Assembly: GCA_015487435.1 (NCBI GenBank)
Contig: WFPU01000301.1
Coordinates: 1 to 23,923 of the forward strand
DNA length: 23,923 bases
Direction: 5' to 3'
Source of the DNA: Sulfurimonas sp.
GTDB taxonomy: Bacteria; Campylobacterota; Campylobacteria; Campylobacterales; Sulfurimonadaceae
Part shown: in pieces, positions 12,964 to 20,552 of the stretch
How the letters are laid out: each line of letters begins with the position of its first letter
Numbering within the stretch: position 1 is the first letter of the stretch
Translations under genes and position numbers: made by a program
Notes under the pieces: model-generated
What the model saw: only the letters and a program-made list of their open reading frames with translations
What the model was told of the DNA's origin: nothing
The model's database searches: none

Positions 12964-14071
12964 GTTTAACCCAACCAATTTTATCGTTTAATAGTTTTAC
13001 TTTTGTAAAATCTTTTACTTCACCCTCAGCTCTAAGATAGATAATTTTATCTGTTGTCTCAAATATAGTCCCATTATGAACAGGTAAAAGATAAATATTT
13101 GAGCCGATTTTGATACAAATCTCTTCAGATGGAACTGCTACATATATAGAGTAGGTTATAGGAAAAATGAGTAAAACAGAATAGATATATTTTTTTCGCC
13201 ATACAATTAAGATTAAGAGTATGATAGCTATAGCAATAGCTATAAGCATCTTTAGTTTCTCTTTGGATTGGTCCTTTGGTTTTAAATCATTTTGTGTTGT
13301 AACACTATCATCATCTACTATAATTGGTATAGATATAGTTTTAAAATTATTTTCTATTAGATTAAAATATGTAAATTTAAAAGTTTCTATTTTTTTATCA
13401 ATAACTACAAAATAAGTTATTTTAGAGAGCTCAATAGAGTTTGTGCTTGACTCTATACCTTGCTTATAAACATTGTTTAGTTTTAATTTATCTATATCAC
13501 AATTAGTAGCTTCTGCAACAAAGATAACAATATTATGTAGATTGTCAAAACTGGTTGTTTTGTAATCACTTAAAACAAATGAATTTGCAATAATATTTGA
13601 AAAATTTCTTTTAGGATTTAGGGCTACTACATTTAATTCAGTACCACTAAGAATGGTGCTTTTGTATTCATTATTTGTTACAGATACTAACGAAGCCTCA
13701 ATATCTGGTAATCTAGCATCAGTATGAAGAGCCTTGAAATAAAATGTATCATAAAAATATTTTTGTTTTTGTGTTCGATATGGTATAGTATTGATAATTT
13801 CAACACCTTTAGCATTAGAAAATGAATATATTAACTCCGTAAAATCATCAGTAGTGGATAAAGTTCTAACTCTAACAGGGAAAATTTCCCCTTTAATTAT
13901 TCTAGATGGTATCTTATCAAATTGTAGGTATAGAACTTTTGTATTACTATTTTCAGGTATTAGTGAAACTACACTTGATTGTAGCTCATTGTCATTTTCA
14001 TCAAATATTTTAGTATTGTCATATGCAAGAATATTTAATACAAAAAAAGTTAAGATGAAAAATAAGCGCAT
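12941..14071 (-). CDS. Exported membrane protein with C-terminal SH3-like domain, function unknown
   Basis: A 376-residue protein. It has an N-terminal signal peptide (MRLFFILTFFVLNILA), a long periplasmic part (about 18-272) rich in beta-type sequence, two closely spaced transmembrane helices (about 275-291 and 295-312), and a final 60 residues on the far side. The tail (ICIKIGSNIYLLPVHNGTIF ... LLNDKIGWVKHEDLC) has the pattern of a bacterial SH3 domain. The overall layout is reminiscent of BatD-like or other oxygen-tolerance/cell-envelope proteins, but I cannot assign it. It starts with a one-base overlap with the purQ stop (TAATG) and overlaps plsC downstream, which suggests an envelope role co-expressed with purine genes. 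Confidence 0.85.
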   Translation of the reverse strand: MRLFFILTFFVLNILAYDNTKIFDENDNELQSSVVSLIPENSNTKVLYLQFDKIPSRIIKGEIFPVRVRTLSTTDDFTELIYSFSNAKGVEIINTIPYRTQKQKYFYDTFYFKALHTDARLPDIEASLVSVTNNEYKSTILSGTELNVVALNPKRNFSNIIANSFVLSDYKTTSFDNLHNIVIFVAEATNCDIDKLKLNNVYKQGIESSTNSIELSKITYFVVIDKKIETFKFTYFNLIENNFKTISIPIIVDDDSVTTQNDLKPKDQSKEKLKMLIAIAIAIILLILIVWRKKYIYSVLLIFPITYSIYVAVPSEEICIKIGSNIYLLPVHNGTIFETTDKIIYLRAEGEVKDFTKVKLLNDKIGWVKHEDLCSY

Positions 14072-14748
14072 TATGCCTCCATAAATCCTTGAAGCATAGC
14101 TCTACCGTCGTCTGAGCCAAGGATTAGTTCCATCGCACGCTCAGGATGAGGCATAAGTCCAAATACAGTTTTTTCTTTGTTAGATATTCCTGCAATTGAA
14201 TCAACACTTCCATTAGGGTTTAGGTTAGTACCATTTACATTTGTATATTTCAACAGTATTTGATTATTAGCATTCAACTCTCTAAGTCCATCTTCATCAA
14301 TAAAGTAGTTTCCATCATGGTGAGCAATAGGGATATTTACTATATCGTTGTTATCTAATTTTTTCAAGAAAATATTATCGTTATTAATCACTTTTAGGTG
14401 ATGGTGCTTAGATATAAAATGTAGGTTATCATTTCTTTTTAATGCACCTGGAAGTAAACCAGCTTCAGTTAAAACTTGAAAACCGTTACAGATACCTAAA
14501 ATTTTACCACCGTTATTAGCATACTCAGTAACAGCTTTCATCACTGGAGAAAATCTAGCAATAGCACCACTTCTAAGGTAATCACCATAAGAAAAACCAC
14601 CAGCTACAACTAAAAGATCAGTATCACTTGGAATTGATTCAGATTTATGCCAAATTAACTCAGTTTTAGCACCTAACTCTTCAAATGCATATTGAGTATC
14701 GTACTCACAGTTAGTCCCAGGAAACTGAACAATTGATACTTTAGTCAT
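14071..14748 (-). CDS. purQ: Phosphoribosylformylglycinamidine synthase, glutaminase subunit PurQ
   Basis: A 225-residue class I glutamine amidotransferase that supplies ammonia to PurL for conversion of FGAR to FGAM, together with PurS. It starts MTKVSIVQFPGTNCEYD. GGFSYGDYLRSGA (50-62), nucleophile Cys87 in GICNGFQ, and His201/Glu203 in MPHPERAME complete the triad. The ATG at 14748 is preceded by AAGGAG at a good distance. An upstream in-frame ATG at 14781 would add 11 residues not found in the family and is rejected. It sits 75 nt after purS and overlaps the next gene by one base. PurL is not in the window. Confidence 0.96.
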   Translation of the reverse strand: MTKVSIVQFPGTNCEYDTQYAFEELGAKTELIWHKSESIPSDTDLLVVAGGFSYGDYLRSGAIARFSPVMKAVTEYANNGGKILGICNGFQVLTEAGLLPGALKRNDNLHFISKHHHLKVINNDNIFLKKLDNNDIVNIPIAHHDGNYFIDEDGLRELNANNQILLKYTNVNGTNLNPNGSVDSIAGISNKEKTVFGLMPHPERAMELILGSDDGRAMLQGFMEA

Positions 14749-14823
14749 TTTTGTCTCCTTTATCAAGGAAGTGAATTCCATGATAAATTCCTCTCACTAA
14801 AGCTTTGTCTTTGACAAGATTTT

Positions 14824-15063
14824 TCATACTAGCTCTATCTCGTAATCTTCAATTACAGTGTTAGCAAGGAGCTCTTCACACATTTTGGTAACATCAGCCA
14901 TTGCTTTTTCTTTATCTGTTTCATCTAATTTTAAAATTATTTGTTTACCAACACGAACATCACTAACACCATTAAAATGTAAAGAGTCTAACGCGTGGTG
15001 AACAGCTTTACCTTGAGAATCTAATACGCCTGCTTTTAAAGACACATTTACAATTGCTTTCAT
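14824..15063 (-). CDS. purS: Phosphoribosylformylglycinamidine synthase subunit PurS
   Basis: A 79-residue protein that bridges PurQ and PurL in the FGAM synthase complex. The sequence MKAIVNVSLKAGVLDSQGKAVHHALDSLHF..., followed by VSDVRVGKQIILKLD, is the standard PurS beta-alpha-beta pattern, and length is normal. AGGA lies upstream (minus strand, about 15073-15076) at workable spacing. It lies between purC and purQ, the usual order. The purC-purS gap contains a string of small hairpins. Confidence 0.95.
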   Translation of the reverse strand: MKAIVNVSLKAGVLDSQGKAVHHALDSLHFNGVSDVRVGKQIILKLDETDKEKAMADVTKMCEELLANTVIEDYEIELV

Positions 15064-15101
15064 TTTCTATTTTCCTAAAATTATTTTATTCTAACGGTAT
15101 T

Positions 15102-15170
15102 GGAAATAATTCCGCTACCTGCGCTAACGCTAGGTTTCCTTCGGCAGGAAGCCCATAGCACTAGTGCTAT
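15102..15170. repeat. Four tandem small hairpins between purC and purS
   Basis: In 69 bp, four inverted repeats follow one another: GGAA-ATAA-TTCC (15102-15113); ACCT..AGGT with inner GCG/CGC (15117-15135); TTCCT-TCGGC-AGGAA (15136-15150); and the perfect 16-bp palindrome ATAGCACTAGTGCTAT (15155-15170), which includes the purC stop codon. The segment is clearly richer in G+C than its surroundings. It could be a REP-like dispersed element or an RNA processing/attenuation element within the pur operon. I cannot tell which from one copy. Confidence 0.55.
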
Positions 15171-15880
15171 TTACCTAGTATACGGTTAAGCACTTCTTCA
15201 TATGCTACTTTTAAACCACCAAGACCTTGACGAAATCTATCTTTATCCATTTTTTCGCCACTTTCAATATCCCAAAAACGACAGTTATCAGGAGAAATTT
15301 CATCTATAAGAATGATGTTTCCATCATTATCTTTTCCAAACTCTAATTTAAAATCAACAAGATTTAAACCAATGTTTGCAAAATAAGGTTTAAGTATGTC
15401 ATTAATTTGTCTTGCTACACGACGGAGTTTATCTAATTCATCTTGATAATCAACCAGTTCTAAAATAAGTGCATGCTGATCATTAAGTTTTGGATCACCT
15501 AAATCATCATCTTTATAATCAAATTCTACCAATGTAAAAGGAAGAACTGTACCATCTTCTATCCCAAGGTTACGAGTAAGGCTACCAGTTGCAATATTGC
15601 GAACAATTACTTCTATTAAGATTACATCAGCTTTTTTATGAAGCATATGGTTATCATCAAGCATCTCAACAAAGTGAGTTTGCACACCTTTTGAATCCAA
15701 AAGTTTGAAAAGTTCAGTTGAGATTTTATTGTTTAGTGCACCTTTTCCAGCTTCACTAGATTTTTTTTCACCATTAAACGCAGTTAAATCGTCTTTAAAT
15801 TCTGATATTACTAAGTTTTCATCATCCGTTAAAAAAAGCCTTTTTGCTTTTCCTTCATAAAGTAGTTCTCTTTTTTCCAT
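15167..15880 (-). CDS. purC: SAICAR synthetase
   Basis: A 237-residue cytoplasmic enzyme that ligates aspartate to CAIR with ATP, giving SAICAR in purine synthesis. The N-terminus MEKRELLYEGKAKRLFLTDD is diagnostic, followed by DDLTAFNGEKKSS, the VEMLDD...IEVIVRNIATGSL block, and a C-terminal FKLEFGKDNDGNIILIDEISPDNCRFWD with substrate and metal contacts. All family landmarks and length (about 235-240) are present. AAAGGA sits upstream of the ATG, and ctpA ends 31 nt before it, so it is read in the ctpA transcript. The stop codon lies within a 16-bp palindrome. Confidence 0.97.
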   Translation of the reverse strand: MEKRELLYEGKAKRLFLTDDENLVISEFKDDLTAFNGEKKSSEAGKGALNNKISTELFKLLDSKGVQTHFVEMLDDNHMLHKKADVILIEVIVRNIATGSLTRNLGIEDGTVLPFTLVEFDYKDDDLGDPKLNDQHALILELVDYQDELDKLRRVARQINDILKPYFANIGLNLVDFKLEFGKDNDGNIILIDEISPDNCRFWDIESGEKMDKDRFRQGLGGLKVAYEEVLNRILGK

Positions 15881-15911
15881 TTTTTGTCCTTTATAGTATA
15901 AATTTTTTTTG

Positions 15912-17225
15912 TTATCTTTTCATTATAATAAGTGCTTTTATGATACCAGCAGCTTCTTTTAGTTGGATATCTTCATTCATATCAACTTGTGTGATTATAT
16001 TTTTATTATCTTTAATTATCTTATTTTTAGTTTCATTTCCATCTACTTTTTCAAGTTCTTCTTCTAGATGTTTTTTTAAATCAGCTTCTTTAAGAGCGAA
16101 CTTATTTTCTCTAGTTTTAACGCTTCCTGCTATCACTTCAATATCTGGTTTAATACCAACGGCTTGAATGGTGCGACCACTTGGTAAATAATATCTTGCA
16201 ATTGTAAGTTTAATAGCCTCCTCTTCAGTAATTGGAAGGACCACTTGTACACTTCCTTTTCCAAAAGTATTTTCTCCAACGATTACAGCTCGTTTGTGAT
16301 CTTGAAGTGCGCCACTAACAATTTCACTAGCACTAGCACTTCCACCATTTACAAGAATAACCAATGGCATATCGGTAATAGTAGTTGATTTATTTGCTAT
16401 ATATACTTTTGTATCACTCTCTTTACGACCTTTTTGAGAAACAATATCTCCCTCATCAATAAAAAGATTTGTTAGTCCAACTGCTTGATCAAGTAAACCG
16501 CCTGGGTTGTTTCTTAAATCAAGAAGTATCCCTTTAGCAGTCCCTTTGTGTTTTTTTATAGCTTTTCGTACATCTTCAGTTACTTTTTTGTCAAAGTTTG
16601 TAACTCTAACATACAAAATGTTATTATCGATAGTTTTAGTATATACTGATTGAATTGTTATAACACCACGAACTATATTTATCTCTAATGGTTTGACTTC
16701 ACCCTCTCTAACAATAGTGATATCAATAGGATCTCCAACTTTACCACGCATGATAGATACAGCTTCATCAATAGTCATACTTAGAGTAGATTTATCATCT
16801 ATTTTTAAAATAATATCTTTAGCTTTAAGTCCTGCTTTGTCCGCAGGCGTACCTTCTAGTGGAGCAATAATAGTGAGCGCACCATCACGTATACCAACAG
16901 TAATGCCAAGTCCGCCAAATTCCCCATTTGTTTGAACTTTTAGTTGTTTATAATCTTTTGAAGCTAAAAAGTTTGAATGAGCATCAAGGTTTTGCATCAT
17001 GCCCTTTAGTGCTTTGTCCATCAACTCTTCAATAGTTATCTCATCAACATTATATTGTTCAACAATTGAGATAACTTTTGAAAATTTTGCAAGAGATTCT
17101 AGTCTAGAAACTTCTCTTTCTTGTTGTGATTGTTCCTCTTTTGCAAAAAGTGTAGTAGAAAATATAAATGATATTGCTAAACCTACACTAATAAAACCAA
17201 GTGTAAGAAATTTTTTGTTTTTCAT
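15912..17225 (-). CDS. ctpA: Carboxyl-terminal processing protease (S41 family)
   Basis: A 437-residue periplasmic serine protease that trims or degrades exported proteins from the C-terminus. A signal peptide or anchor covers residues 1-28. A PDZ domain (about 100-185) contains GGLGITVGIRDGALTI and GTPADKAGLKAKDIIL. The S41 core has LLDLRNNPGGLLDQAV (235-250), probable nucleophile Ser296 in GGSASASEIV, and Lys323 in NTFGKGSVQ as general base. A charged tail (about 380-437) rich in Lys and Glu follows. It is the first gene of the minus-strand run into purC, purS and purQ, with a -10 like hexamer upstream. Targets are unknown; in other bacteria Ctp proteases act on peptidoglycan hydrolases and lipoproteins. 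Confidence 0.95.
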   Translation of the reverse strand: MKNKKFLTLGFISVGLAISFIFSTTLFAKEEQSQQEREVSRLESLAKFSKVISIVEQYNVDEITIEELMDKALKGMMQNLDAHSNFLASKDYKQLKVQTNGEFGGLGITVGIRDGALTIIAPLEGTPADKAGLKAKDIILKIDDKSTLSMTIDEAVSIMRGKVGDPIDITIVREGEVKPLEINIVRGVITIQSVYTKTIDNNILYVRVTNFDKKVTEDVRKAIKKHKGTAKGILLDLRNNPGGLLDQAVGLTNLFIDEGDIVSQKGRKESDTKVYIANKSTTITDMPLVILVNGGSASASEIVSGALQDHKRAVIVGENTFGKGSVQVVLPITEEEAIKLTIARYYLPSGRTIQAVGIKPDIEVIAGSVKTRENKFALKEADLKKHLEEELEKVDGNETKNKIIKDNKNIITQVDMNEDIQLKEAAGIIKALIIMKR

Positions 17226-17254
17226 AAACTATCCTATCTAAAATTAAAAAAGAT

Positions 17255-17260
17255 ATTATA
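17255..17260 (-). promoter_or_regulatory. Putative -10 element for the ctpA-pur run
   Basis: TATAAT read on the minus strand (17260 to 17255) lies 30 nt before the ctpA ATG at 17225. No convincing -35 is present at 17-nt spacing, which is usual for Campylobacterota sigma-70 promoters. It is the only clear hexamer in the 54-nt gap after the DUF2279 gene. Confidence 0.5.
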
Positions 17261-17279
17261 CTCAAACGATTGTTAATAT

Positions 17280-18146
17280 TTACTTTTGATATCCATAATA
17301 TGGTCTAGAGTATGGAGCTACATAACTATTACTGTCAATATCACGACCAACTGGTACATAAGTGTATGGTAATTGGTAATAATTAAATATTTTTGATGTT
17401 TTTTTCCATCCATTTCCAGATAAAATTTCAGAGATATTTATACCAATCGCAGCATAAATTACCCTCTCTTTTTGGTCATAATTTTCGTGGTCTTGATAAC
17501 CCCTAGTATAATATCCAATATGGAATTCACCATATTTCAAAAATGAATTTTTTGTACTATCAAAACCATTAAGTTTAAAAGCTAGTAAATATTTCATTGA
17601 GTTATATAGTGTAAAAATATCTTCTTCACCTTGAAAGTTAGGTAGATATTCAAGTCTTAAATCAACTCTTTTTTTAATGCTAGGATACTTTTCTCTTAGA
17701 TAATAAAATCCAGCGCCAATAGTGTTTGTAAGCATATCTTCATAAGAAAAACCCTGTGAGTTACTAAATGAATCTCCAATTTCCATTATTCCTTGAAATA
17801 TCCAAGATGTGCTAGCACCATAAAAAGCTCCTTCTTCTGGCGTCATTCCCCAACTTTGGTAAAGTTCAGAAAAACCTAGGGACCAAAGGTATGTAGAATA
17901 AATATGACCAAATTTATCAGCACCGCCATATTTTGTATTTTCTTCAAACCATCCCTCGTCACCAAGTTCTGGTGACATTGTAAAGTAGTCCCAAAAAGCA
18001 ACACCCCATAGTGTTACCAACCCAGCCCCAGCTACATTTGTATAAAATACTCTAGTTTTAAGATCTTCATCAGATAGTTTTGTAGTATTAGAGTCATTTG
18101 CAATTAAGGAGATTGATAATAGTAAGATAATAAATAATTTTTTCAT
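17280..18146 (-). CDS. DUF2279-family exported protein
   Basis: A 288-residue protein with a signal peptide (MKKLFIILLLSISLIA). It contains the DUF2279 pattern: GGADKFGHIYSTYL (74-87), a glycine-rich helix pair with GASTSWIFQGIMEIGD (110-125), then SYEDMLTNTIGAGFYYL (134-150). The conserved His81, Glu122 and Asp125 inside hydrophobic segments are typical of this uncharacterised family. The second half (about 155-288) is beta-rich with many aromatics (LRLEYLPNF, GEFHIGYYTRGYQ, YAAIGINISEIL) and could form an outer-membrane or periplasmic barrel-like part. No lipobox cysteine follows the signal. It is the first gene on the minus side of the divergent region; ctpA follows after 54 nt. Function unknown. 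Confidence 0.82.
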   Translation of the reverse strand: MKKLFIILLLSISLIANDSNTTKLSDEDLKTRVFYTNVAGAGLVTLWGVAFWDYFTMSPELGDEGWFEENTKYGGADKFGHIYSTYLWSLGFSELYQSWGMTPEEGAFYGASTSWIFQGIMEIGDSFSNSQGFSYEDMLTNTIGAGFYYLREKYPSIKKRVDLRLEYLPNFQGEEDIFTLYNSMKYLLAFKLNGFDSTKNSFLKYGEFHIGYYTRGYQDHENYDQKERVIYAAIGINISEILSGNGWKKTSKIFNYYQLPYTYVPVGRDIDSNSYVAPYSRPYYGYQK

Positions 18147-18162
18147 AAAATAAGGTCTTTGA

Positions 18163-18174
18163 TTTTTTTTTTTT
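18163..18174. repeat. T12 homopolymer in the leader of the DUF2279 gene
   Basis: Twelve consecutive T on the plus strand (A12 on the minus strand), beginning 17 nt upstream of the ATG at 18146. It lies in the untranslated leader or promoter spacer of the minus-strand gene, not in coding sequence. Tracts this long are prone to slippage. Confidence 0.7.
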
Positions 18175-18221
18175 GGAATACTATCATCTTTATGCTTTCA
18201 TGATAATAAATAATTTTTATA

Positions 18222-18235
18222 TTGATTTTAATCAA
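18222..18235. promoter_or_regulatory. FNR/CRP-family operator upstream of the hemerythrin gene
   Basis: TTGATTTTAATCAA is an exact match to the FNR consensus TTGAT-N4-ATCAA, with flanks extending the symmetry (A at 18221, T at 18236). Its centre (18228.5) is about 41.5 nt upstream of the start point expected from TATAAT at 18257-18262. This is the geometry of class II activation. It points to control by oxygen or a related redox/NO signal through a CRP/FNR regulator encoded elsewhere. Confidence 0.7.
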
Positions 18236-18256
18236 TAAAAGTTTATTATATTTGTA

Positions 18257-18262
18257 TATAAT
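18257..18262 (+). promoter_or_regulatory. -10 hexamer of the hemerythrin promoter
   Basis: A perfect TATAAT preceded by TTTGTA. The FNR-type box replaces a -35 element. AGAGGA (18281-18286) provides the ribosome site before ATG 18293, giving a leader of about 23 nt. Confidence 0.6.
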
Positions 18263-18292
18263 ACAAAATAATTTTATATCAGAGGACTAAAA

Positions 18293-18733
18293 ATGAGTAC
18301 AATTAAAGAATATTTAACTACCGACCACCGTCATTGTGATGAACTTTTCGCATCAATGGAAGAGGTAGCAAGCACATCTTTACAAGCAGCAAAAGAGATA
18401 ACTGAAAAATTTATAGATGCAAGTGAGAGACATTTTCAAATGGAAGAGCGTGTTATGTTTGCTGAGTTTGAGCAAAAAACAGGGATGACCCAAGGTCCTA
18501 CAGCAATGATGAGACAAGAACATGAACAAATGAGAGGCTTGTTGAAGCAGTTGTTAGATGCTATTGAAGAAAATAATAAAGATAAATTTTTTGGAACTAC
18601 AGAAACATTAATGATTTTACTACAACAACACAACATGAAAGAAGAACAGATGTTATACACGATGGCACAACAACACTTAAGTGCTGAATCAGATAGAATA
18701 GTTGAGATGATGGATTCAATGATAGTTGAGTAG
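18293..18733 (+). CDS. Hemerythrin (HHE) domain protein
   Basis: A 146-residue, soluble four-helix-bundle protein with the residues of a non-heme di-iron site: DHRH (His12, His14), HFQMEE (His47, Glu51), His77 in QEHEQM, and HNMKEE (His113, Glu117). Such proteins bind O2 or NO, or help repair iron-sulfur clusters (the YtfE/RIC type); which applies here is not decided by sequence. The spacing fits the HHE family, and there is no signal peptide, so it acts in the cytoplasm. It is the first gene downstream of an FNR-type box and a TATAAT, followed after 5 nt by an NnrS-like membrane protein, which supports a micro-oxic or nitrosative-stress role. Confidence 0.9.
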   Translation: MSTIKEYLTTDHRHCDELFASMEEVASTSLQAAKEITEKFIDASERHFQMEERVMFAEFEQKTGMTQGPTAMMRQEHEQMRGLLKQLLDAIEENNKDKFFGTTETLMILLQQHNMKEEQMLYTMAQQHLSAESDRIVEMMDSMIVE

Positions 18734-18738
18734 TATTT

Positions 18739-20034
18739 ATGGAATTAACAGGTTTAAGTACAGACCAAGCCCCACCAATATCAGCACCATTAAGATTTTT
18801 TTTAACTGCTCCAATTTTTGCAATTTTGGCAGGAATTTTAATATTATTAAGTGATAGTGCTACTCTTTTTAGTAGATATAGTATTGATAGTATTATTATA
18901 ACTCATGCCATGACAATAGGGTTTTTAGGCTTTGTGATGTTAGGGGCACTTATGCAGATGTTACCAGTTTTAGCTGGTGTAAAAATTTATAAAGTTGAGA
19001 CTATAACTCTATATTCACATATTATGCTGGTTTTTGGTGTATTGTTTATGATTTATGGTCTTTATTTTTCAGCACCATCTATAAACTTGTTAGCGACCAT
19101 ATTTTTAGTTATTGGTTTTTTAATATTATTAATACCTATGTTGATAGCTTTAAGAGGTGCTAATAATTTCACCCCTACAGTCAAAGCTATCAATGTTAGT
19201 TTGATTTTTGCAGTAATTAGTATAATTATAGGGGGATATCTTTTATTTGGATATGCTTCAGGCACAGTATCAAGTACTCATCTAATACTAGCAAATATAC
19301 ATAGTGTATGGGCAGTTTTTGGGTTTGTTGGTATTTTAATTATAGGTGTAGCATTTCAAGTTATCCCAATGTTTTATGTAGCGCCAAGATTTAAGCAGTT
19401 TTGTAAGCAAAGGGTAGTTCATATCATATCAGCTGGTCTTCTTGTATGGGCATTTTTAAATATATTTTATCCTGAGTATGCATATATAGCAAAAACATGG
19501 ATATCTTTGTTCTTTTTTGCTTTTACATCAGCTGTATGGGTAAAGTTAAATAATCGTCGTCGCCCAACATCTGATGTAACAGTTTGGTATTGGCGGATCT
19601 CTTCTATTTTTATGAGTATTGGATTTTTTGCTTGGATTTTTAATAGTTATTTAGATGATCAATATACAGTAATTATCTCTGTAATTATAGGTGGTGGTTT
19701 TTTTTTAAGTATAATGATAGGTATGCTTTATAAAATAATACCGTTTTTAGTATGGTTTCATCTTAACTCAAGAGGTTATATGAGTATTCCAACAATGAAT
19801 GAGATGACAAATAAAAAGATATCAATTTTACAATTTATTCTTTATCTATTTTCGATAATTGGATTTATTTTTTCATATTTTTATCCATCTATTTTAGTAT
19901 ATAGTGCATTGTCATTTATTTTAAGCATGGTGCTTTTGCAATACAATATTATAAAGCCAGTTTTAGTATATGTTAAAACAATAAAAACTAAGCCAGATTT
20001 TGATATGTCTGCATTTAATATGAAAGTTGAGTGA
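18739..20034 (+). CDS. Polytopic membrane protein, NnrS-like / heme-copper-oxidase-subunit-I-like
   Basis: A 431-residue protein with about 12 hydrophobic segments. The N-terminus STDQAPPISAPLRFF is a pattern I associate with uncharacterised membrane proteins found near cytochrome or NO-related genes. Histidines sit at helix positions that could ligate heme: His56, His94, His181, His188, His341. The motif G-x3-[QK]-x2-P occurs three times (69-76, 203-210, 328-335); the first two copies are preceded by a His 13-15 residues earlier. This suggests an internal repeat. It shares a transcript with the FNR-box-controlled hemerythrin (5-nt gap), and its TGA overlaps aroK by one base. NnrS proteins protect against nitrosative stress, so that is the leading inference. 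The exact family is uncertain. Confidence 0.8.
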   Translation: MELTGLSTDQAPPISAPLRFFLTAPIFAILAGILILLSDSATLFSRYSIDSIIITHAMTIGFLGFVMLGALMQMLPVLAGVKIYKVETITLYSHIMLVFGVLFMIYGLYFSAPSINLLATIFLVIGFLILLIPMLIALRGANNFTPTVKAINVSLIFAVISIIIGGYLLFGYASGTVSSTHLILANIHSVWAVFGFVGILIIGVAFQVIPMFYVAPRFKQFCKQRVVHIISAGLLVWAFLNIFYPEYAYIAKTWISLFFFAFTSAVWVKLNNRRRPTSDVTVWYWRISSIFMSIGFFAWIFNSYLDDQYTVIISVIIGGGFFLSIMIGMLYKIIPFLVWFHLNSRGYMSIPTMNEMTNKKISILQFILYLFSIIGFIFSYFYPSILVYSALSFILSMVLLQYNIIKPVLVYVKTIKTKPDFDMSAFNMKVE

Positions 20035-20552
20035 TGAGTAAAAATATTATACTAATAGGATTTATGGGTGTTGGCAAGGGTAGTGTAGCTCGTGAAGTTA
20101 TAAAAAATTCAGATTACATAGCTATCGATACTGATGATTTAATAGAATCTATGGAAAATAGAAAAATTAAAAAAATATTTGAAGAAGAGGGTGAAACCTA
20201 CTTTAGAGATTTAGAGAAAAAAGTATCTTTATGGTTAAAATCAAGTGTAAAAAATACTTTAATCTCTACTGGTGGTGGTTTTTATAAGCAAAAGAATCTT
20301 AAAGATATTGGGGTAGTAGTGCTACTTGATAGCCCTTTTGAATCTATAATAAAGCGTATAAAAAAACATCCAAATGCTGTTAGAAAATTAAAAAAGCGTC
20401 CATTATTAAGTGATTTGAAAAAAGCTAAAGAGCTATATGATGAAAGACGACCAGAGTATTTAAAATTAGCAGATATAGTTATAGATGTAACAAATAAAAG
20501 TGCATTAGATTGCACAAAAGAACTTTTTAAAAAGGTAAAAAAATATGGGTAA
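20034..20552 (+). CDS. aroK: Shikimate kinase
   Basis: A 172-residue cytoplasmic kinase that phosphorylates shikimate at the 3-hydroxyl in the chorismate pathway. The P-loop is GFMGVGKGS (about 8-16), with IDTDDLIE (Asp contacts to shikimate and Mg), FRDLEKKV, STGGGFY (the conserved GGG loop), and a lid/adenine region RKLKKRPLL followed by YDERRPEYLKLAD. The residue after the P-loop lysine is Gly (GKGS) rather than the usual Ser/Thr (GKST), a pattern more typical of adenylate kinases. I start at ATG 20034; the GTG at 20031 would add one Met. It overlaps the membrane protein by one base and the next gene by 8 nt. Confidence 0.92.
   Translation: MSKNIILIGFMGVGKGSVAREVIKNSDYIAIDTDDLIESMENRKIKKIFEEEGETYFRDLEKKVSLWLKSSVKNTLISTGGGFYKQKNLKDIGVVVLLDSPFESIIKRIKKHPNAVRKLKKRPLLSDLKKAKELYDERRPEYLKLADIVIDVTNKSALDCTKELFKKVKKYG

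Noticed and set aside
13791..14084. Plus-strand frame opposite the exported protein and purQ
   Set aside because: No ribosome site and it is a mirror of a gene with a clear signal peptide and coupling on the minus strand.
14749..14781. Upstream in-frame ATG for purQ
   Set aside because: It would add 11 residues not seen in PurQ; AAGGAG precedes the ATG at 14748 at good spacing.
15844..16167. Hydrophobic plus-strand frame opposite purC/ctpA
   Set aside because: It is the complement of the Lys/Glu-rich C-terminal end of CtpA, which produces a false membrane-like translation.
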